A stretch of DNA of 64,000 bases from Natrialba aegyptia DSM 13077. Its GTDB lineage: Archaea > Halobacteriota > Halobacteria > Halobacteriales > Natrialbaceae. The notes under the pieces are model-generated. The model saw only the letters and a list, made by a program, of their open reading frames with translations, made no database searches and was not told the DNA's origin. The translations under genes were made by a program, and so were the position numbers. Below, piece after piece: positions 16,808-23,769 of the stretch. The stretch's first letter is position 1. Each line of letters opens with the position of its first letter. The stretch covers positions 3,914 to 67,913 of the forward strand of contig NZ_AOIP01000003.1 in NCBI RefSeq assembly GCF_000337535.1. The letters run 5' to 3'.

Positions 16808-17812
16808 TCATCCGTCTCGGTCCTCAACCGGGACCCGCTCGAGCGCGTCCGCGACGATATCACCGCCGTCGCGGGCGCGGTCGTTCGTCTTTACGCGATG
16901 ACTCAATACGACGGGTGCCTCCACCTGTACGTCGTCGGGCGTGACGAACTCGCGGCCGTCGACGACCGCCCGCGCCTGCGATGCCCGGAGGAGCGAAATC
17001 GCTCCTCGCGGACTGACGCCGACGTGTGCGTTCTCGCGCGTATAGCCGACGAGCCGCGTTACGTACTTCCTAATCGGTTCCGCAACCTGCACCTGCGAGA
17101 CCGCTTCCCGCGCCCGAACGAGCGTTTCCCGGTCGGTGACGGACTCGAGTTCGTCGATCGGATGCGTCCCGACGGTTCGACCCAACAGTTCGGATTCGTC
17201 CTCGGGACTCGGATAGCCGAGGTGGAGTTTCTTCATGAATCGGTCGAGTTCGGCGAAGGGCAGGTCGTAGGTCCGGTTCGGCTCGATTGCGTTCTGCGTC
17301 GCGATGACGGTAAACGGCGAGGGAAGCCCGCGCGTCTCGCCGTCGGCGGTGACCTGTTCTTCTTCCATCGCCTCGAGCAGCGCCGACTGGGTTTTCGGCG
17401 GCGCGCGGTTGATCTCGTCGCCGAGGACGATATTGCCGAAGATGGGGCCGGGCTGGAACTCGAACTCGCGGGTCTGTTGGTTGAAGACGTTCACGCCGGT
17501 CACGTCCGTCGGAAGAAGATCGGGCGTAAACTGAACTCGTCTGAAGGTGCAGTCCACCGAGGTCGCAATCGATCGGGCGAGCATCGTCTTGCCGACCCCA
17601 GGAACGTCATCGAGCAGGACGTGTCCGCGGCCGAGCAAGGCCGTAATGACGTGATCGATCACGTCCTCGTGACCGACGATGACGCGCGAAACGTTCTCCG
17701 CGATGTCGGTTCCGATCGTTTCCACGGTCGAGAGCGCCAGTGGCTCAACGGCCGTCTCGTCGGCCGGAGGCGTCTCGAGCACCGTCTCGGATGTCGGGTC
17801 AGCGTCAGTCAT
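16808..17812 (-). CDS. MoxR-family AAA+ ATPase
   Basis: A 334-residue ATPase. The Walker A region is DDVPGVGKTMLARSIA, Walker B is VLGDEINRAPPKTQSALLEA, sensor 1 is TVIATQNAIEPNRTYDLP, and the C-terminal lid begins near HVGVSPRGAISLLRASQA. MoxR ATPases act as chaperones that activate or assemble vWA/DUF58 partners. First gene of the operon. The Met at 17812 is preferred because the 37 additional residues upstream are basic and out of character. Confidence 0.9.
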   Translation of the reverse strand: MTDADPTSETVLETPPADETAVEPLALSTVETIGTDIAENVSRVIVGHEDVIDHVITALLGRGHVLLDDVPGVGKTMLARSIATSVDCTFRRVQFTPDLLPTDVTGVNVFNQQTREFEFQPGPIFGNIVLGDEINRAPPKTQSALLEAMEEEQVTADGETRGLPSPFTVIATQNAIEPNRTYDLPFAELDRFMKKLHLGYPSPEDESELLGRTVGTHPIDELESVTDRETLVRAREAVSQVQVAEPIRKYVTRLVGYTRENAHVGVSPRGAISLLRASQARAVVDGREFVTPDDVQVEAPVVLSHRVKTNDRARDGGDIVADALERVPVEDRDG

Positions 17813-18057
17813 CGGTCGAGGTGAGGGCGAACTCGCGAGGAGATTCGGACGCGCGGCACCTGCAGACTCATCGTGCTTGTGCGACCTCCGCGTGTCGGAA
17901 CTATATGCTTTGTGTCGAGACAAGTGAGTGTTTCACCTTACGGGTGGTCTCACCGGGCGCATTTACCACCGAAGCAGTAAGCAGACGCACCGCTGTTCAT
18001 CGCGTTGTCACTCAAAAACGAACGGTCGGAGAACGATACTGCCTTCGGATCGCCGAT

Positions 18058-18252
18058 CTAGAGGCGCTCGACGCTCGTCGCGCGCGGGCCCTTCTCAGCC
18101 TCCTCGATTTCGAACTCGAGTTCCTGACCCTCTTCCAGATCAGGACCGCCAACGTCCTCCATGTGGAAGAACACGTCCTCGTCCGCGTCCTCGGTCTCGA
18201 TGAATCCGTAACCGCCGGTGTCGTTGAAGAATGCAACCGTACCTTTCGCCAT
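18058..18252 (-). CDS. cspA: Cold-shock domain protein
   Basis: A 64-residue single cold-shock domain. RNP1-like GGYGFIETED and RNP2-like DVFFHMEDV surround the single-stranded nucleic-acid surface, and the C-terminus GPRATSVERL is the usual last strand. It binds RNA or ssDNA, acting as an RNA chaperone. It is monocistronic with a TATA box at 18279-18286. Confidence 0.95.
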   Translation of the reverse strand: MAKGTVAFFNDTGGYGFIETEDADEDVFFHMEDVGGPDLEEGQELEFEIEEAEKGPRATSVERL

Positions 18253-18278
18253 TGCAGTTCAACAAACTCACGACGGAG

Positions 18279-18286
18279 ATATAAAT
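18279..18286 (-). promoter_or_regulatory. TATA box of the cold-shock gene
   Basis: ATTTATAT on the minus strand, 27-34 bp before the ATG at 18252, implying a leaderless or nearly leaderless transcript. Confidence 0.55.
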
Positions 18287-18347
18287 GTTCGGGAGATTGC
18301 CACCGAATTCGTCCGAAAACGGTCCGTTACCCGCAGTCAGTCGGCAC

Positions 18348-18674
18348 TTACCAGGTTTTGCACGCGGGGCAGACGAACGTCCCGTCGTCGCGCCAGCGGC
18401 GGGTGCTCGCTTCGCCGCACTCGCTGCACACCGCCGCATCCGCGGGCGGACTCCACGCGTACGTCGCTAGCGACGAGTTCAGTGTCTCCGAACCTGAACT
18501 CGAGGCCGAGCCCGGATCGGTATTCGAGTTGGCTGTGGAGTCGGTCTCCGTCTCTGTCTCCGTCTCCGTCTCTGTCGCCGTTTCCGACGGGGCGGGTTCG
18601 CGTTCGGACGATTCGTCTGTGCGTTCCTCGGTCTCTGCCGCCTGATAGTCTGAAAGGGTCTTGTCGTCCGTCAT
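18348..18674 (-). CDS. Small zinc-ribbon protein with acidic low-complexity region
   Basis: A 108-residue protein. The N-terminus is MTDDKTLSDYQAAETEERTD, then a Thr/Glu dipeptide run (about 32-45) and a Ser/Gly region. The C-terminus is a zinc ribbon: CSECGEAS, then CPACKTW, two C-x-x-C knuckles. This layout recurs among haloarchaeal small proteins. Function is unknown; a nucleic-acid or protein-docking role is possible. The internal Met at 18674 is chosen because upstream residues are basic. The Thr/Glu run reflects a short GTCTCC/GTCTCT repeat. Confidence 0.7.
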   Translation of the reverse strand: MTDDKTLSDYQAAETEERTDESSEREPAPSETATETETETETETDSTANSNTDPGSASSSGSETLNSSLATYAWSPPADAAVCSECGEASTRRWRDDGTFVCPACKTW

Positions 18675-18842
18675 AGCTGGGACTGCGATCGGCAATCGGT
18701 TAGCTACCGGTGGTTTTCCCCGACGCGTTCGAAGTCGTCGTCCGGATCGCTCTCTACAACGAGCCGTTTTACTGCGGATGGCGGTTATTAGTAGCTCGTC
18801 ATTGGAGAAAGTTTTTTCACCTATTTGGTGGAAATCCAACCA

Positions 18843-19001
18843 ATGGATCTCCGCGAGTCACTCGCTGCACTCGGTGCCGCTCTGGAAGGCGATGAGATAA
18901 CGGGCCGCCAGGCGGCGATCATCGTCGCAGTCTGGATGGGCGGGATCGCCGTCTTCGGGATCGTCGCCTACTTCATCGTCTTCGTGATCATCGGCTTTTG
19001 A
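18843..19001 (+). CDS. Small single-span membrane protein (52 aa)
   Basis: A short frame starting MDLRESLAALGAALEGDEIT with a C-terminal hydrophobic helix (AAIIVAVWMGGIAVFGIVAY then FIVFVIIGF) ending at the stop. Codon use is haloarchaeal, and the amphipathic start plus a single membrane anchor looks like a genuine small membrane protein. No family is recognised. It lies between the divergent zinc-ribbon gene and another small membrane protein on the same strand. Confidence 0.55.
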   Translation: MDLRESLAALGAALEGDEITGRQAAIIVAVWMGGIAVFGIVAYFIVFVIIGF

Positions 19002-19113
19002 GCGGGGTCGGGCACACTCGCATCGCGGCACGTACAACGCCCCTGCCGATCGCTCGGAACGGTCTCGGAGCGGGACCGGCACGGCCAAGTACCACCGGTG
19101 ACAATCCCCACAC

Positions 19114-19308
19114 ATGGAAACCGCCGTAGTGCTGAACGTCATCGTTGACAACGTGATTGAGATGAACGAATACTTCAGTAACGTCGCGACGGGCGAGGGA
19201 GCCGCACCGCTGCTCATCCTCGTCGGAACGCTCCTCATCGTCTTCTCGCTCGGCGTCTTCGGCGTCTTGACCCTCGGTGCGCTCGGCAGTCTCGTAACCG
19301 GTAACTGA
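19114..19308 (+). CDS. Small membrane protein (64 aa)
   Basis: The N-terminal half (METAVVLNVIVDNVIEMNEY) is amphipathic and the C-terminal half is a hydrophobic helix or hairpin (LLILVGTLLIVFSLGVFGVL then TLGALGSLVTGN). It has haloarchaeal codon use and no metal or catalytic motifs. Function is unknown; its position after another small membrane protein suggests, but does not prove, co-transcription. Confidence 0.6.
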   Translation: METAVVLNVIVDNVIEMNEYFSNVATGEGAAPLLILVGTLLIVFSLGVFGVLTLGALGSLVTGN

Positions 19309-19346
19309 GTTCGTCTTCTTCGTTTCTCTTCGCAACGCGAGTGCGT

Positions 19347-20375
19347 TTACTGACGAGAGCCACGAGAGCCACGGACGCGCGCAATCGCTTCGCTCGCGCG
19401 CTCGATCGCATCATCGAGTTCAGGACCGAGCGGCGAGCCGACGACGATCCCGTCGACGTGGTCGAGCATCGCGTCGAACCGATCCGCGACCTGCGCCGTC
19501 GTCCCGGCGACGCAGAACGCGTCGATCATCGCCGGCGTGACGCGGTCGAACGCGTCGGTGAGATCCCCCTTCGAGAGCGCGTCGCCGACCGAACTCGCGG
19601 CCTCGCGGTCGATGTCGTGTCGGTCGAGCACCGGGTCGGCCGCCCCGCCGACGATGAAGGCGACCGGGGGACGTGCGGCCTCCCGCGCCGCCGCTTCGTC
19701 CGCCGCGACGCTCACGCTCGCGAACGCGAGCGCCTCGAACGCGCCGCGGTCGGCGGGCCGCTCGTCCAGTCCGTGCTCGAGTTGGCCGGCCGCCCACTCG
19801 AGATCGCGCGGATGGGCGGCGTTGACCAGCACGCCGTCGGCGTGCTTGGCGCTCATCCGGAGCATGTGCGGCCCCTGCGCGCCGACGTAGACGGGAATCC
19901 GACCCGACGGCGGCTCGAGATTGAGCGACGCGTCGCTGGCCGCGAACGTCCCGTCGTGGCTGACGGTCTCGCCCGCCCAGAGATCGCGCGCGACATCGAA
20001 CGTTTCGAGGACGCGCCGAAGCGGCCGCTCGTGTTCGATGCCGAGGTTCGCGAGCGACGACCGGTCACCCGCACCGATCCCGAAGACGGCACGGCCGTCG
20101 CTGAACTCGTCGATCGTCGCCGTTTGGGCGGCGAGTTTGACCGGGTGGGTCTCGTAGGGATTGACGACGCCCGGGCCGAGTCGAATGCTGTCCGTGGCGT
20201 CGGCCATGCGCGAGAGCGCCACGAACGGGTCGCGGTTGAAGTAGTGGCTGCTCGCGAACGCGATGTCGAATCCCTCGTCCTCTGCGAGGGCCGCGAGTTC
20301 GGCGATGCGCTCGATGGGGTGTTCGGGCGTGAGTTCGATGCCGACGGTCGGCTCGGTATCGGCGTTCGTGCTCAT
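19347..20375 (-). CDS. mer: F420-dependent 5,10-methylene-tetrahydromethanopterin reductase
   Basis: A 342-residue luciferase-like TIM-barrel protein. The N-terminus VGIELTPEHPIERIAELAAL, the F420-binding IRLGPGVVNPYETHPVKLA and FGIGAGDRSSLANLGIEHER are typical of Mer. It uses F420H2 to interconvert methylene- and methyl-tetrahydropterin. Haloarchaea are not methanogens but keep Mer, probably for one-carbon metabolism with a folate or pterin. Its start overlaps the cofE stop (20372-20375), so the two are translationally coupled in the order cofE then mer. A different F420-dependent luciferase-like oxidoreductase cannot be excluded. Confidence 0.85.
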   Translation of the reverse strand: MSTNADTEPTVGIELTPEHPIERIAELAALAEDEGFDIAFASSHYFNRDPFVALSRMADATDSIRLGPGVVNPYETHPVKLAAQTATIDEFSDGRAVFGIGAGDRSSLANLGIEHERPLRRVLETFDVARDLWAGETVSHDGTFAASDASLNLEPPSGRIPVYVGAQGPHMLRMSAKHADGVLVNAAHPRDLEWAAGQLEHGLDERPADRGAFEALAFASVSVAADEAAAREAARPPVAFIVGGAADPVLDRHDIDREAASSVGDALSKGDLTDAFDRVTPAMIDAFCVAGTTAQVADRFDAMLDHVDGIVVGSPLGPELDDAIERASEAIARVRGSRGSRQ

Positions 20376-21154
20376 TCGTCGGCCCTCCACTCCCACCCGC
20401 GAAGCGCTTGTCTGATGAGGTCGTCTTCGACCGAGCGGAAGAGTTCGTCGCTGCCGTCGAGGTCGCCGAAGGCCCAGTCGCTGACGACGACGGCGGGGGT
20501 GCCGCCGGCCCCTTCGCCGGTGACGAGGTTCGCGGCGGCGGCGAGTTCGTCGACGACGGACTGGACGGTGACGCCGAGTTCGCGGCCGTCGCGGTCGCGT
20601 TCGCCGCGCCAGTCGCGGCTGGCGGGGAGGCCGTCCCAGCCGATGGCGACGCCGCGCTGGCCGTGGCGGAAGGGGCGGCCGCAGGTGTCGGTGACGATCA
20701 CGGCAACGTCCTCGTAGCCGCGCTCTTCGAGTCCGTCTCGGATTCGTGCCGCGCTTTCGCTCGGCCGCTCCGGCAGGAGCAACAGGTCGTGACCGGGCAC
20801 GTTCGAGCGGTCGATGCCCGCGTTCACGCAGATGTGGCCGAACCGCGTTTCGGTGAGCAGGAAGGGGGCGTCGATCAGCAGTTCCGTGCTCTCCTCGAGA
20901 ACGGCCTGTGCGAATCGGGGGTCTTTCTCCTCGCCGGTGAGATCGCCGATGCGCTCGGCGAGTTCATTCGCGCGGCCGCTGACCGGGTAGTCGTCGAGGT
21001 CGGCCGTTCGTCCCTCGGCCTTGGAGACGATGGTGCTGGCGACGGTGAGCACGTCGCCCTCGGCGAGGGTGTCCCCCGCCCGATCCGCGACGAGGTCGGC
21101 GATGTCGTCGCCGGGGCGGATCTCGGGCAGGTCCGCCACTGGTGTGAGTTCCAT
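20372..21154 (-). CDS. cofE: Coenzyme F420-0:L-glutamate ligase
   Basis: A 260-residue protein matching CofE in length. MELTPVADLPEIRPGDDIAD starts the enzyme, VLTVASTIVSKAEGR is the GTP-site region, and ICVNAGIDRSNV, VIVTDTCGRPFRHGQRGVAI and FGDLDGSDELF carry conserved residues. CofE adds glutamates to F420-0 using GTP in the last steps of F420 synthesis. It is followed by mer with a 4-bp overlap. npdG, another F420 gene, lies at 39.7 kb. Confidence 0.92.
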   Translation of the reverse strand: MELTPVADLPEIRPGDDIADLVADRAGDTLAEGDVLTVASTIVSKAEGRTADLDDYPVSGRANELAERIGDLTGEEKDPRFAQAVLEESTELLIDAPFLLTETRFGHICVNAGIDRSNVPGHDLLLLPERPSESAARIRDGLEERGYEDVAVIVTDTCGRPFRHGQRGVAIGWDGLPASRDWRGERDRDGRELGVTVQSVVDELAAAANLVTGEGAGGTPAVVVSDWAFGDLDGSDELFRSVEDDLIRQALRGWEWRADE

Positions 21155-21239
21155 ACCGGTGGGTGGGCGAGTACCGCCAAAAACGCACCGTCACCGGAGA
21201 ATCGAACCAGCGGCCGGCAGCGCGTCACCCGCTCGTCGC

Positions 21240-22082
21240 TTATCGCTCGCGTTCGAAGAGCGCTCCCGGCCCGTCGATCGTGAGTCGGTTCTCGCTCCCG
21301 GTTTCAGCCTCGCTCGCGCTCGTACTCGCGCGCTCGTTCTCGTTTTCGTTTTCGCGTTCGCTCTCGCTCTCGCTCTCGAAATCAGCAACCCGCGCGAGAT
21401 CCCAGAGCGTCGCTCCGTTGCTCGTGACGACCGGGACCCCGAGTTCCGACTCGAGATCGTCGACGGCGGCGAGCGAACGGTAGTTGGTACACGAGACGAA
21501 GATCGCATCGAGGCCGCTCGAATCGCACTGCCCGACGTGGTCGACCACCTGTTGAAACGCCTCGGTCTCGTCCAGTGCGCCGATGGCCGTGTTTCGCTCG
21601 AGGCCGCGCCCGTCGATCGTCGCGACATCGAAGCCGCGCTGCTCGAGAAACTCCCGTTCTTTCTCGTCCAGGTCGGCAGTGTACGGCGTGACGACGGCGA
21701 TTCGCGTCGCGTCGATGAACTCGAGCGCGCGGACGACGGATCGTGCCGTCGCGACGGCCGGAACGCCCGCCGCCTCCCGGATGGTCGCCTCGAGTTCGGC
21801 GTCGAAACCGGGCCCGTGCAACAGGCTGCCGGTCGTGCAGGCGTAGGCGATCGCGTCGACGGCGGCGTGACCGAGCAGTTCGGCCGCGCGGGTCGCGTCG
21901 TCGCTCATCGCGTCGAGTTCGTCGACGGTCACCGACTCGAGGGACATCCGCGCACCGTGGACGCTCACGGAGGCCGGAAGCGCCGCGCGGAACTCCGGTT
22001 CGGCCGTCGTGTTCGACGAGGGGACGATCAGGCCGATTCGACCGCGTTGGTTCCCGCCGGCGTCAGCTTCATTGGTCGGCAT
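21240..22082 (-). CDS. Asp/Glu racemase superfamily protein, maleate cis-trans isomerase-like
   Basis: A 280-residue protein. The N-terminal RIGLIVPSSNTTAEPEFRAA is typical of arylmalonate decarboxylase/maleate isomerases. The two catalytic cysteines of the superfamily are visible in AIAYACTTGSLLHGPG and DAIFVSCTNYRSLAA. The family acts on C4 dicarboxylates or hydantoins without cofactor. A Ser/Glu/Asn/Arg-repeat segment is inserted near the C-terminus (about 232-265), encoded by a short repeat at 21320-21390. The start overlaps the hyuB stop by 14 bp, so it is the last gene of the hyuA-hyuB operon. Hydantoin racemase is an alternative. Confidence 0.82.
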   Translation of the reverse strand: MPTNEADAGGNQRGRIGLIVPSSNTTAEPEFRAALPASVSVHGARMSLESVTVDELDAMSDDATRAAELLGHAAVDAIAYACTTGSLLHGPGFDAELEATIREAAGVPAVATARSVVRALEFIDATRIAVVTPYTADLDEKEREFLEQRGFDVATIDGRGLERNTAIGALDETEAFQQVVDHVGQCDSSGLDAIFVSCTNYRSLAAVDDLESELGVPVVTSNGATLWDLARVADFESESESERENENENERASTSASEAETGSENRLTIDGPGALFERER

Positions 22083-23769
22083 CGTCACCTCGCGAGTTCG
22101 CGTCGCTTTCAGCTTCGAGCGCCGTGGTGTTTCGCGCTGCCGGCTCGCCGTGGCCGCCGCCGCCCGGCGTCCGGACGGTGACGGTCGTTCCCGCCTCGAC
22201 ATCGACCGTCGTCTTTGCGGGCACCGCCTCGCCGTCGATCAGGTTTTCGCCCGTCGCGCCGCTCTCGCCGCCCGCGACGCCGGCGGGCGCGTGGCGTCGG
22301 CGCTCGGTCAAAAGCGATACCGTCGCGTCTCGCTCGACGGTGACGGTGCGCTCGAGTCCACAACCGCCGCGGAACTCGCCGCGGCCGCCGCTGTCTTCGC
22401 GCAGCCCGTAGCGGTCGACGCGGAGCGGGTACTCCGTTTCGATCGATTCGACGGGCGTGTTGAGCGTGTTCGTCATGCCGACCTGGACGCCGTCCATGCC
22501 GTCGCGATCGGCGCGCGCCCCGAAGCCGCCGGCGATGGTTTCGTAGTAGGCGAACGAGCCGTCCCGCGCGCCGATGGTCAGGTTGTTCATCGTGCCCTGG
22601 CCCTGTGCGGGGACGCGGTCCGGCGCGGCGCTCGCGAGCGCGGTAAAGACCACGTCCGTCACCCGCTGGCTGGTCTCGACGTTTCCCCCGACGACCGCCG
22701 CGGGGGGCTCCGGATTCAGGAGCGTCCCTTCGGGAGCGCGGACGCTCACCGGCTCGTAACAGCCGTGGTTCGGCGGGATCTCGGGATCGGTGAGACACCG
22801 GACGACGAAGTACACCGCGCTCTTCGCGACCGCGAGCGGCGCGTTGAGATTCCCCGCGAGCTGGTCGTCGGTTCCGTCGAAGTCGACGTCGATCGTCGCG
22901 CCATCGACCGTCACCGTCACCGCGAGTTCGATGTCGTCGTCGATCACCCCGTCGCCCTCGAGCACGTCGGTCGCCTCGTAGGTCCCGTCGGGAAGGGTTT
23001 CGAGTTCGCCTTCGATGCGCTCGCGCGAGTAGTCGATGACGGCCTCGAATCCCGCCAGAGCGGTGTCGCGGCCGTGCCGGTCGAGCAGTGCGGCGAGTCG
23101 CTCTTGGGCGCGCTCGTTCGCGGCGAGTTGGGCGCGCAGGTCGGCGCGTCGCTCGCGGGGGTTGCGGACGTTCGCGAGGATGAGCGACCGGATGTCCTCG
23201 CGCACCTCGCCGGCCTCGACGAGTCGCGTCGGCGGGAGTCGCAGCCCTTCCTGGTAGATCTCCTCCGCGCCGGCGGGCATGCTTCCGGGCGTCATGCCAC
23301 CCACGTCGGCGTGGTGGGCGCGGGAGACGGCGTAGCCGACGATGTCGCCGTCCGCGGCGAGGGGCGAGACCATCGTCACGTCCGGCAGGTGCGTCCCGCC
23401 CCGGAAGGGGTCGTTGAGCACGAACACGTCGCCGGGTCGCGGATCGAACTCGAGGACGGCGTCGACGGCGGCGGGCATCGCGCCGAGGTGGACCGGGATG
23501 TGTTCGGCCTGGGCGATCATCCGCCCGTCGGCGTCGAACAGGGCCGTCGAGCAGTCCCGGCGCTCCTTGATGTTCGGCGAGTACGCGCCGCGGATCAGGG
23601 TCTGGCCCATCTCCTCGGCGATGCTCTCGAGTTGGTTGCGAAGCACTTCGAGCGTCACCGGGTCGATATCGCTGCCGGGTTCAGGGGTTATGGCGTTCGG
23701 TCGGTCGGTGCCGTCGGTTTCGGCGTTGTCACTCTCGGTGTTGTCGAGTTCAGTGTCGTCGGTCGTCAT
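22069..23769 (-). CDS. Hydantoinase B / oxoprolinase beta-type subunit
   Basis: A 566-residue protein. The family signature begins IDPVTLEVLRNQLESIAEEM and continues with RGAYSPNIKERRDCSTALFD, DVFVLNDPFRGGTHLPDVTM and YEPVSVRAPEGTLLNPEPPA, plus the glycine-rich GFGARADRDG and GGGHG near the end. HyuB-type subunits act with HyuA in ATP-dependent opening of hydantoin or 5-oxoproline rings. The ATG at 23769 overlaps the hyuA stop (4 bp). The open frame continuing far upstream is not coding. An acidic N-terminal extension of about 25 residues is haloarchaeal. Confidence 0.92.
   Translation of the reverse strand: MTTDDTELDNTESDNAETDGTDRPNAITPEPGSDIDPVTLEVLRNQLESIAEEMGQTLIRGAYSPNIKERRDCSTALFDADGRMIAQAEHIPVHLGAMPAAVDAVLEFDPRPGDVFVLNDPFRGGTHLPDVTMVSPLAADGDIVGYAVSRAHHADVGGMTPGSMPAGAEEIYQEGLRLPPTRLVEAGEVREDIRSLILANVRNPRERRADLRAQLAANERAQERLAALLDRHGRDTALAGFEAVIDYSRERIEGELETLPDGTYEATDVLEGDGVIDDDIELAVTVTVDGATIDVDFDGTDDQLAGNLNAPLAVAKSAVYFVVRCLTDPEIPPNHGCYEPVSVRAPEGTLLNPEPPAAVVGGNVETSQRVTDVVFTALASAAPDRVPAQGQGTMNNLTIGARDGSFAYYETIAGGFGARADRDGMDGVQVGMTNTLNTPVESIETEYPLRVDRYGLREDSGGRGEFRGGCGLERTVTVERDATVSLLTERRRHAPAGVAGGESGATGENLIDGEAVPAKTTVDVEAGTTVTVRTPGGGGHGEPAARNTTALEAESDANSRGDDADQ

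Noticed and set aside
20408-21283. Plus-strand Val/Asp/Gly-rich frame over cofE
   Set aside because: The antisense of a GC-rich gene gives such frames; cofE motifs on the minus strand are clear.
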